Source: Clostridium sp. Ade.TY
GTDB taxonomy: Bacteria > Bacillota > Clostridia > Clostridiales > Clostridiaceae
Length of the DNA: 64,000 nucleotides
Direction of reading: 5' to 3'
NCBI RefSeq assembly: GCF_000498355.1
Contig: NZ_AVSV01000003.1
Location: 1 to 64,000, forward strand
The notes beneath the pieces are model-generated. The model was not told the origin of the DNA, ran no database searches, and saw nothing but the letters and a program-made list of their open reading frames with translations. Both the position numbers and the translations under genes were made by a program. Positions 46,653 to 54,199 of this stretch are shown one piece after another. Within the stretch, counting starts at the first letter, position 1, and each line of letters begins with the position of its first letter.

Positions 46653-49386
46653 AAAGATTAGAATTAAATCTTTTGCTGGCATTAAAGATAGAGAAATAAA
46701 CTTCAATAGTGGATTAAACTTAGTATATGGAGAAAATGAAAAAGGAAAAAGTACAATACAAAATTTTATAAAAATTTGGTTATATGGATTTGGTAATACT
46801 AGAGGCGGGAAAAATAATTTAAGAAAGAAGTATATGCCCTTTTCAGGTGAAAGAATGCAGGGTGAGCTTGTAGTATTTTATGATAATAAGGATTATATTA
46901 TTAAAAGAACATTTGGTTTAACTAAAAAAGATGATATATGTACTATATATGATGGATTAACTGGAGAAGAAGTTAAAAATATAAATAAGGATGAACCAGG
47001 AGTATATTTTCTTGGAGTAAATTCAAATACATTTTTAAAGACTTTATTTATACCACAGCTTGGTGTAATGGTATCAAGAGATAAAGATGAACAAATGATG
47101 CAAAAAATAATTGATATATTTGGTTGTGGAGAAGGTGAAGTTTCAGCATATACCGCTATTGAAAAGCTTAAGAATAGTAGAAAAGAATTAACTACAACAA
47201 GAAAAAATGGTGAACTTGATATATTAAAGGAAAGGTATAATAAGGTTATAGAAGAAAGATATGAAGCATATAAACTTTCAGAATCTAATTTAATTAATGA
47301 GAATGAATTAATTAATAAAAAAGAAGAAAGAAAAAATTTAAGAGAAGAAATAGAAAAATTAGAATTATTTAAAAAATATTTAAAGAAAAGCAATTTACAA
47401 AAAGAGTATGGAGAAATAACAAATTATTTAAAAAAGAGTGAAGATTTAAAAAGAAGAGAAAAAGAAATTGAAACTGAACTTAAAAGAAATAATGGTGTAA
47501 TAGATGAAAAATATATAGATGAACTTAGTGAAGAAAATAAAAAGTATTTAACTTTTTTAGATATAAAAAAAGAAAATGAATATGAATTAAAGGAAGTAGA
47601 AAACAGAATAAATGATGAAAATGAGAAAATAAAAAGATATGATGTATTTTCATCAATGGAAGATGGATTAAAAGAAAAATTAATAAAATTAAATGCGGAG
47701 CAAGAAGGGCTTAGAGAAAGGGCTTTATTAAATAAGAAACTAAAGTTATCGATAGAAGAAGAAGAAGAAAAAATTAATAAAAAGAAAAAATTTTTAGGAG
47801 ATTCATTAAAATTAACATCTCATAAAGAAAAAATAAAAAATCTATTTAAGGAATATGAAGAAAAACTTCATAAAGTAAAAGAGATAATTGAAAATTCAAA
47901 TCAGTATGACGAGAAAACTTTAATGGAAAAATCTAAATTAGAAAATAAGAGAAAATTAGGAGCTATATTATCTACTATAAGTGGATTATTAATTGGAATA
48001 AATATAGCTTCAATTAATAATCCATTTTTATATTTAATATTTATAATATTAATAGTATTAGGTATATATATGATATTAATAGCTAATAATTCACTAAATA
48101 ATGTGAATAGTAGTTTAGAAAGTAAAAAAAATGTTGATAATTTAAATAGTGAAATCAAAAATATTGAAGACCAATTAGATGAATATGTTAAATTATCTAA
48201 GTGTAATAACTATAAAAATTTATTAATGGCAATAAATACATTAGAGAATTTTTATGTTTCAGAAAGTCAATCAAAGCTAAGAATTGAGGAAAGAAAAAGT
48301 CAGCTAGATAATTTATCTTTTGAAAAAGATGAAGAAAGATATAAACAAAACGAAAAAATACTTTCATCGATTATGAAACTTTGTGATTGTAATAATTTAG
48401 ATGATATATATATAGAACTTGATGAATATACAAGTATAAAAAATAAAATAAAATTATTAAACATGGAATATAATTCCAAGAAGGAGAATTTAGAGAGAAT
48501 ATCATTTGAATTAGAAGATAAGGAAAAAGAAATAAAAGAAAAGTTAACTATTATGGACTTAGAACATATTCAATTAGTAGATTTGGAAATGTATTTAAAG
48601 GAATTTAGAGATAAAATTTCAAAAAAGAAAGAACTTGAAAATTCATTAAAGAGTGTTGATGAAACTTATAAAGTTTTACTTAAGGATAGAAATATAGAAG
48701 AAATAAAAGAAGAAATAAAAGATGTATTAAATGGAAATATAGATTATAAATATAATTCAGAAGAAGAAATAGAAAAAGAAATAAAAGAAAAATCAAATCT
48801 TTTAATAGAAGTGGAAAAGCAAATAAAAGATTTAGAAAACATAATAAAAACAAGTTTTTTAGGTAAAAGAAGTATAGTGGCTATAGAAGAAGATTTAGAA
48901 AATATAGTTGAACAAATTAATGTTTTAGAAAAAAGACTAAAGGCTATAAATATAGCTATAGAAAATTTAGAAGCTTCAGGAAGAGAAGTTAGAGAAAGCT
49001 TTGGACCAACCCTTAATAAAAAAATATTAAATATATTCAAAAAGTTAACATCAGAAAAATATTTAGATGTTAAACTTGGAGAAGACTATAATATGACAGT
49101 AAGAGACAAAATAAACATATTTCCCGGAGAATATTTAAGTAATGGAGCAAATGATCAGTTATATTTAGCTCTTAGAATTGCATTTATAGAACTAATATTT
49201 AAAAATAAAAAAGTTCCTATAATATTTGATGATTCGTTTATTCAATATGATGATATAAGAAGAGAAAGGGCAATGGAAGTTATAAATGATAGTAATTTTG
49301 CTCAAACTATAATATTTTCATGTCAATCAATTGACCAAAAAATTATTAAAAATAAAAAAATTGAAGCTAATTTTATAAATATTTAG
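46642..49386 (+). CDS. SbcC/Rad50/YhaN-like SMC-type ATPase
   Basis: The 914-residue protein has Walker A GENEKGKST near residue 33, long coiled coils, the ABC signature region LSNGANDQLYLALRIAF and Walker B VPIIFDDSFIQYDD. In the middle of the coiled coil (residues about 438-480) are two adjacent hydrophobic segments, LGAILSTISGLLIGINIA and FLYLIFIILIVLGIYMILIA, which look like a transmembrane hairpin, as in YhaN-type proteins. No zinc-hook CxxC is visible at the coil apex. It is probably membrane-tethered and works with the SbcD-like partner. Confidence 0.85.
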   Translation: MIIKKIRIKSFAGIKDREINFNSGLNLVYGENEKGKSTIQNFIKIWLYGFGNTRGGKNNLRKKYMPFSGERMQGELVVFYDNKDYIIKRTFGLTKKDDICTIYDGLTGEEVKNINKDEPGVYFLGVNSNTFLKTLFIPQLGVMVSRDKDEQMMQKIIDIFGCGEGEVSAYTAIEKLKNSRKELTTTRKNGELDILKERYNKVIEERYEAYKLSESNLINENELINKKEERKNLREEIEKLELFKKYLKKSNLQKEYGEITNYLKKSEDLKRREKEIETELKRNNGVIDEKYIDELSEENKKYLTFLDIKKENEYELKEVENRINDENEKIKRYDVFSSMEDGLKEKLIKLNAEQEGLRERALLNKKLKLSIEEEEEKINKKKKFLGDSLKLTSHKEKIKNLFKEYEEKLHKVKEIIENSNQYDEKTLMEKSKLENKRKLGAILSTISGLLIGINIASINNPFLYLIFIILIVLGIYMILIANNSLNNVNSSLESKKNVDNLNSEIKNIEDQLDEYVKLSKCNNYKNLLMAINTLENFYVSESQSKLRIEERKSQLDNLSFEKDEERYKQNEKILSSIMKLCDCNNLDDIYIELDEYTSIKNKIKLLNMEYNSKKENLERISFELEDKEKEIKEKLTIMDLEHIQLVDLEMYLKEFRDKISKKKELENSLKSVDETYKVLLKDRNIEEIKEEIKDVLNGNIDYKYNSEEEIEKEIKEKSNLLIEVEKQIKDLENIIKTSFLGKRSIVAIEEDLENIVEQINVLEKRLKAINIAIENLEASGREVRESFGPTLNKKILNIFKKLTSEKYLDVKLGEDYNMTVRDKINIFPGEYLSNGANDQLYLALRIAFIELIFKNKKVPIIFDDSFIQYDDIRRERAMEVINDSNFAQTIIFSCQSIDQKIIKNKKIEANFINI

Positions 49387-49388
49387 AA

Positions 49389-49448
49389 TTGACATTAATG
49401 GGAAATTATATTAATATAATTTTATGCAAATGCAAATCATATGCAAAT
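49389..49448 (+). promoter_or_regulatory. Promoter and TGCAAAT repeats upstream of the zinc lipoprotein gene
   Basis: TTGACA (49389-49394) and TAATAT (49412-49417) are 17 nt apart. Downstream of the -10, TGCAAAT occurs three times (49425-49431, 49431-49437, 49442-49448) between the likely start of transcription and the ribosome binding site. The repeats may be a binding site for a metal-responsive regulator; they do not match the Zur box known to me. Confidence 0.5.
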
Positions 49449-49460
49449 GAGGTGTAAAGT

Positions 49461-50351
49461 TTGAAAAAAATTATAGGTATAATTTCCATATTTCTTTTAA
49501 CAGTAGGATTAGTTGGATGCTCTGGAGATAAAGCTAATGAAACTAAAAAGGACGGAAAGTTAAATGTTGTAGTTTCAATTTATCCATTAGAACAGTTTAC
49601 TAAAATGATTGGTGGCGATAAAGTTGATGTATTAACTTTAGTAGGACCAGGCCAAGAACCACATGATTTTGATTTTAAACCAGCAGATTTAAAAACACTT
49701 ATGGATAGTAATGTTTTTGTATATAATGGATTAGGATTAGAACACTGGTTAGATCAAGTTAAAGGACAATTAAAAGACAGTAAAACACTTATGGTAGATT
49801 CAAGTAAAGGTGTTAAGGTTATTAAAGATGGAGATAAAGTAGATCCTCATGTTTGGCTTAGTTTAAAAGAAGCTGAGGTTCAAGCTAATAATATAAAAAA
49901 TGCTTTAATAGAAAAAGATCCAAGTAATAAAGAATATTATGAGAAAAATTACGAAGATTTAAAAACAAAATTTAATAAATTGTATGATGAGTATAAACCA
50001 AAGTTTGAAAAACTTAAAAATAAAGATTTTGTAACAGGTCATGCAGCGTTTGGTTATCTTTGTAGAGAATTTGGTTTACAACAAAAATCAATAAGTGATT
50101 TATATGCTGATGGAGAAGCAACTCCAAAGACATTAGAAAATCTTGTTAAGTATTGTAAAGAAAATAAAATAAAAACAGTATTCTCAGAAAGTTTAGCATC
50201 TCCAAAGGAATCAGAAACTTTAGCAAGAGAAGCTGGAGCAAAAGTAGAAAAAATATATACTTTAGAATCAAAAGAAGATGACAAAACTTATTTAGAAGGT
50301 ATGAAATATGACCTTGATGTAATATATAAAAGTTTACTAGAAGAAAAGTAG
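49461..50351 (+). CDS. znuA: Zinc/manganese ABC transporter substrate-binding lipoprotein (ZnuA-like)
   Basis: The 296-residue lipoprotein has a lipobox (LVGC, Cys at residue 20) and the cluster A-I fold. Metal ligands are visible in GQEPHDFDF, VDPHVWLS and VTGHAAFGYL, and a C-terminal acidic ligand region in SESLASPKE. Start is TTG with GAGGTG 6 nt upstream. No permease or ATPase gene is adjacent, so it must use a transporter encoded elsewhere. Zinc is favoured over manganese but not proven. Confidence 0.9.
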   Translation: MKKIIGIISIFLLTVGLVGCSGDKANETKKDGKLNVVVSIYPLEQFTKMIGGDKVDVLTLVGPGQEPHDFDFKPADLKTLMDSNVFVYNGLGLEHWLDQVKGQLKDSKTLMVDSSKGVKVIKDGDKVDPHVWLSLKEAEVQANNIKNALIEKDPSNKEYYEKNYEDLKTKFNKLYDEYKPKFEKLKNKDFVTGHAAFGYLCREFGLQQKSISDLYADGEATPKTLENLVKYCKENKIKTVFSESLASPKESETLAREAGAKVEKIYTLESKEDDKTYLEGMKYDLDVIYKSLLEEK

Positions 50352-50357
50352 CTTTAA

Positions 50358-50401
50358 GAAGGTTTGATTTTACTAATAAATAGTGAATCAAACCTTTTTT
50401 T
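50358..50401 (+). terminator. Terminator of the zinc lipoprotein gene
   Basis: AAGGTTTGATT (50358-50368) pairs with AATCAAACCTT (50385-50395), followed by a T tract. Confidence 0.85.
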
Positions 50402-50455
50402 ATAGTAATGTGATATAATTATATATGTAAAATTTTGCAAAAGGAGGCGTTCTTT

Positions 50456-52264
50456 ATAAAAGCTTTAGATTATTATAAAAGTAACGTTGAAAATAGTCGT
50501 ATTAAAATAGAAGAATTGAATAAAAATATAGCACTGTTTGGATGGAGTAGGTTATTAATAGTCTTATTAATAATAGGTAGTGGATATTTTTTTTATAAGG
50601 GAGATAACATAAATTTACTTATAATTTCGGAGATTATTTTAGTTATAGTAGGTATAGTAGTTGTTATATATCATAATAAACTTATAAATAAGAGTGAAAA
50701 TTTAAAAAGATTTTTAGAAATTAATGAAAAAGGAATAAAGAGAGTAACTGGTGAATTTAAAAATATAGAAGATGATGGATTAGAATATATTGATGATAAT
50801 CATCCATTTTCATCAGATATAGATATTTTTGGTAAGAGTTCTTTATTTCAATTAATAAATAATACTATAACAAAAGGTGGAAGAGAAAAACTTGTTAAGT
50901 ATTTAAAACTTAATAAATTACCAAGTAAAGCTGATATAGAAAATAAGCAAGAAGCTATAAAAGAGTTAGGTAATGAAATTAAGTGGAGGCAAGACCTTTT
51001 AGTAAAAGGAAAGGTTAACTTAAAATCAAAGAAAAAAGAAATAAATGAATTAGAAATATTTTTAAACTGGAGTAAAGAAAAATCAAATAAAAGAACAAAT
51101 AAAAAAATTATAGCTTATTTATTTATAATTTTAACATTTATAAGTATTGTTTTTTCAGTAATAGGATACATAAGACCTACTTATATTTTATTAGTATTAA
51201 TGATTAATTTTGTTGTTATTAAATTACTTACAAAGGATAATAAAGGTGATTTATTAGTATTTAATGAAATTAAATCTACAATAAAGTCTTATGCTGAAAT
51301 ATTGAGTATGATAGAGAAAAAAGAGTTTAAGTCAGCACATTTAGTTAATGTTAAATCTAATCTTAAAAATGAAAAAGGTAGCTCTTGTGGAGAAGAAATG
51401 AAAAAGTTATCTAATTTATTAGATTGGATTGGAGATAGTTTTGGTAATGCATACTATTTAATAATAAATTTATTTATATTTTCAGATGTGTTTATAATAG
51501 AAAATGTAAATGATTGGAGAGAAGAAAATAGAAAGTACTTAGAAGGTTGGATTGAGGTTATGAGTGAGATAGATGCTTTAAGTAGTATATCAAACTTATA
51601 TTTTGACTTTAGTAATTGGAATTTTCCTAAAATAATAGATACCAAAGAAGTTAGAGGAAAGATGATAGGGCATCCATTAATTGGAGAAAAGGCCGTTAGA
51701 AATAATTATTCTCTTTCAGGAAATAAAAAGGTTACATTAATAACAGGATCTAATATGTCTGGTAAAAGTACTTTTTTAAGAACTGTAGGTTTAAACTTAA
51801 TTCTTTCATATATAGGAGCTCCAACTTTTAGTGAAGAGTTTGAATGTGGAATATTTAATGTATATACTTGTATGAGAACTAAAGATAACTTAGAAGAAAA
51901 TATTTCATCATTTTATGCTGAAATTCTTAGAATTAAAATACTTATAGAAGCAAGTAAAAGGGGAGAAAATGTATTTTTCTTATTAGATGAAATATTTAAA
52001 GGAACAAATTCAGTAGATAGGCATATAGGGGCTACTGAACTTATAAAGCAACTTATAAATAGTGGAGCTATTGGATTAGTTTCAACCCATGATTTAGAAC
52101 TTTGTGATTTAGAAAAAGTTGATAATAGAATAGAAAATTATAATTTTAGAGAATATTATGAGGATAATAAAATAAAATTCGATTATAAGCTTAGAAATGG
52201 TAAAAGTGAAACTCAAAATGCAATACACTTAATGAAGCTTGCTGGTATAGAATTTAATCAATAG
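50456..52264 (+). CDS. Membrane-anchored MutS-like ATPase, probable AUA start
   Basis: The protein of about 602 residues has two pairs of transmembrane helices in the N-terminal half (about 28-76 and 215-265 by hydrophobicity), a helical lever region, and a C-terminal MutS ATPase domain: Walker A ITGSNMSGKSTF, Walker B FFLLDEIFKGTNSVDR and LVSTHD. It lacks the mismatch-recognition domain, so it is not classical MutS. The strong AAAGGAGG at 50440-50447 points with 8-nt spacing to ATA (50456-50458); the only in-frame regular starts are TTG 50435, before the ribosome binding site, and TTG about 60 nt downstream without one. An exonuclease gene follows after 20 nt. Confidence 0.75.
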   Translation: MKALDYYKSNVENSRIKIEELNKNIALFGWSRLLIVLLIIGSGYFFYKGDNINLLIISEIILVIVGIVVVIYHNKLINKSENLKRFLEINEKGIKRVTGEFKNIEDDGLEYIDDNHPFSSDIDIFGKSSLFQLINNTITKGGREKLVKYLKLNKLPSKADIENKQEAIKELGNEIKWRQDLLVKGKVNLKSKKKEINELEIFLNWSKEKSNKRTNKKIIAYLFIILTFISIVFSVIGYIRPTYILLVLMINFVVIKLLTKDNKGDLLVFNEIKSTIKSYAEILSMIEKKEFKSAHLVNVKSNLKNEKGSSCGEEMKKLSNLLDWIGDSFGNAYYLIINLFIFSDVFIIENVNDWREENRKYLEGWIEVMSEIDALSSISNLYFDFSNWNFPKIIDTKEVRGKMIGHPLIGEKAVRNNYSLSGNKKVTLITGSNMSGKSTFLRTVGLNLILSYIGAPTFSEEFECGIFNVYTCMRTKDNLEENISSFYAEILRIKILIEASKRGENVFFLLDEIFKGTNSVDRHIGATELIKQLINSGAIGLVSTHDLELCDLEKVDNRIENYNFREYYEDNKIKFDYKLRNGKSETQNAIHLMKLAGIEFNQ

Positions 52265-52284
52265 TTATAAGAGAGGGTATTTTT

Positions 52285-53202
52285 ATGGGGTATGTAATAA
52301 TGGACTTAGAATTTAATAATTTGAATAATATAAAAAAATATTATCCGAATGTATTTGATGATTATTCTGAGTTAAATAAAATTAATATAAAAAATGAGAT
52401 AATAGAGATTGGTGCAATTAAGGTTGATAAGTATATGAAGGTAATTGGAAGGTTTAAGGAGTATGTTAAACCTTCCATAATACCAGTATTAAATCCAGAA
52501 ATAACAAATATAACAAATATTACAGAAAGAGATTTAGAAAAGGGATTAAGCTTTAATGAGGCTATGAAAAAGCTAAAAGAATTTATAGGTAATGATATAG
52601 TGTGTTCATGGGCAAAAGATGATATTGCTCAAATAATAATAAATGCACATTATCATAATTTTAAGGACTTAAAGTGGATTGGAAAATATTTAGATATACA
52701 AGAATATTCAAGTAAAGTATTGGGAGTTAAAAAATCTTTAAGTTTAAAAAATGCATTAAAAAGATTAAATATAAAAATAGATAGTAGACTCTTACATGAT
52801 GCGTTAAATGATGCAAATTTTACTGTTCTTGTATTTAAAAATTTATATAATTATAGAATAGTTAAAAATTATATAATTGATGATATATATGATATGCCAG
52901 CTATTACTATTGATAATGTTGAAGAATTAAACTTAGAGCATGAAAAGATAAATTCATTATGCCCAAAGTGCAATAAAAAAATAGAATTGGATTTTGATTA
53001 TATGCCAAATAGATGGAGATTTGTATCTGTTGGAAAATGTTCAAAGTGTAATAATGCAATTGTAAATGAAGTAATAGTTAAGAAAACATTACATGGAGAG
53101 TATATATATTCTGAAATTAGCAGTATGATAAATGAAAAGGAATACTTAGATTATACTTATAGATTAGATAAATATTTTCTTAAGAAAGAGAAAGCTTTAT
53201 AA
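52285..53202 (+). CDS. DEDDh 3'-5' exonuclease with C-terminal zinc ribbon
   Basis: The 305-residue protein has a DnaQ-like exonuclease domain: Exo I VIMDLEFNN, IEIGAIKV, Exo II CSWAKDDIAQI, Exo III LHDALNDANFTV (the catalytic His and Asp). After a linker comes a four-cysteine ribbon, CPKC (about 230) and CSKC (about 253), which could bind zinc and nucleic acid. GAGAGGG precedes the ATG. It is in an operon with the MutS-like ATPase. KapD-type inhibitors of sporulation are distant relatives; the role here is unknown. Confidence 0.8.
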   Translation: MGYVIMDLEFNNLNNIKKYYPNVFDDYSELNKINIKNEIIEIGAIKVDKYMKVIGRFKEYVKPSIIPVLNPEITNITNITERDLEKGLSFNEAMKKLKEFIGNDIVCSWAKDDIAQIIINAHYHNFKDLKWIGKYLDIQEYSSKVLGVKKSLSLKNALKRLNIKIDSRLLHDALNDANFTVLVFKNLYNYRIVKNYIIDDIYDMPAITIDNVEELNLEHEKINSLCPKCNKKIELDFDYMPNRWRFVSVGKCSKCNNAIVNEVIVKKTLHGEYIYSEISSMINEKEYLDYTYRLDKYFLKKEKAL

Positions 53203-53273
53203 CAAAGTTTATAAAATATGTTAAAATAGATTGAGGGATATAAATAAAATTTAAAAAAAGGAAAGGGATAACT

Positions 53274-53687
53274 ATGAATATAGCATTTTTTCTTACTCCT
53301 AAGAATGAAGTAGTTTACGAAAACTTAGAATCAACGATGAGACAAGTTATGGAGAGGATGGAGCACCATGGTTATACAGCAATTCCGTTGTTGGACAAGC
53401 ATGGAAGATATGTTTCAACATTAACTGAAGGAGATTTATTATGGAAGTTAAAAAATACTCCTGATCTTAATTTTAAAAACACAGAAAGTGTAAAAGTTAA
53501 GGACATAAAGACTAGAAGAGCACATAAAAGTGTTTCAATAAACTCTGATATTCAAAGTTTAATATCTCTTGCAGTTAATCAAAATTTTGTTCCTGTTGTT
53601 GATGATGAAGGAATATTTATTGGGATAATAAAAAGAAGCGATATAATAAATTATTGCTATAATGAGTTAAAAATTAAAGAAGATTAA
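53274..53687 (+). CDS. CBS-domain protein
   Basis: The 137-residue protein consists of two CBS motifs (residues about 15-75 and 80-135), containing RQVMERMEHHGYTAIPLLDKHGRYV in two blocks and FVPVVDDEGIFIGIIKRSDII. Such stand-alone pairs bind adenosyl nucleotides and regulate partner proteins; no partner is evident here. AAAGGAAAGGG lies upstream of the ATG. Confidence 0.83.
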   Translation: MNIAFFLTPKNEVVYENLESTMRQVMERMEHHGYTAIPLLDKHGRYVSTLTEGDLLWKLKNTPDLNFKNTESVKVKDIKTRRAHKSVSINSDIQSLISLAVNQNFVPVVDDEGIFIGIIKRSDIINYCYNELKIKED

Positions 53688-53694
53688 ATTTTTT

Positions 53695-53729
53695 AGAGCT
53701 GTTTAGTTAAACAGCTCTATTTTTATTTT
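53695..53729 (+). terminator. Terminator of the CBS-domain gene
   Basis: AGAGCTGTTTA and TAAACAGCTCT form an 11-bp stem with a 2-nt centre, followed by T-rich sequence. Confidence 0.85.
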
Positions 53730-53822
53730 TAAACCTTATGTATAAGTATTTATTGTGTTGGATAGATATATAATTTGAGAAGAAGATTTTTTATAAATAA
53801 TATTAATAAATAAAAAATACTG

Positions 53823-53883
53823 TTGACATTAAAAAATGTAAGTATTATTATAAAAACATAACACACCCCCATAGGGAGGGGGT
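53823..53883 (+). promoter_or_regulatory. Copper operon promoter and CsoR-type operator
   Basis: TTGACA (53823-53828) and TATTAT (53846-53851) are 17 nt apart. Just downstream, ACCCCC (53865-53870) and GGGGGT (53878-53883) form an inverted repeat around ATAGGGA, a G-tract site of the kind bound by CsoR repressors. It is the most GC-rich short motif in its surroundings and would block transcription at +1. Confidence 0.75.
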
Positions 53884-53898
53884 AAAGGAGTGAGGATA

Positions 53899-54168
53899 TT
53901 GAACGATGATAAGAAAAAAGCACTACAAGTATTAAAAACTTGTAGAGGGCAAATAGATGGAATTATAAAAATGATAGAAGAAGAAAGATATTGTGTTGAT
54001 ATTTCAAATCAAATAATAGCAGCACAAGGACTTCTTAAAAAAGCTAACAAGCATATATTAACTCAGCATATGCATCATTGCGTTAAGGAAGCATTAGTTA
54101 GTGAGGAAGAAAAAGACATTAAGATAGAAGAGATAATAAAACTACTTACAAAGTTAATTGATAAGTAA
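53899..54168 (+). CDS. csoR: CsoR-family copper-sensing repressor
   Basis: The 89-residue all-helical protein has the copper ligands of the family: Cys in ERYCVDIS, then His and Cys in HMHHC (His-x3-Cys), and the helix LKTCRGQIDGIIKMIEE. Cu(I) binding should release it from the G-tract operator upstream. Start TTG 53899 is favoured, since GGAG lies 8 nt upstream; the in-frame GTG at 53890 overlaps that site. It leads csoR-copA-copZ. Confidence 0.9.
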   Translation: MNDDKKKALQVLKTCRGQIDGIIKMIEEERYCVDISNQIIAAQGLLKKANKHILTQHMHHCVKEALVSEEEKDIKIEEIIKLLTKLIDK

Positions 54169-54199
54169 TTATTAAAATTTGTAAGGAAGGAGAAAATGT

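Noticed and set aside
50435..50455. TTG start for the MutS-like gene
   Set aside because: It lies upstream of the only ribosome binding site and would translate through it; kept only as a weaker alternative to AUA at 50456.
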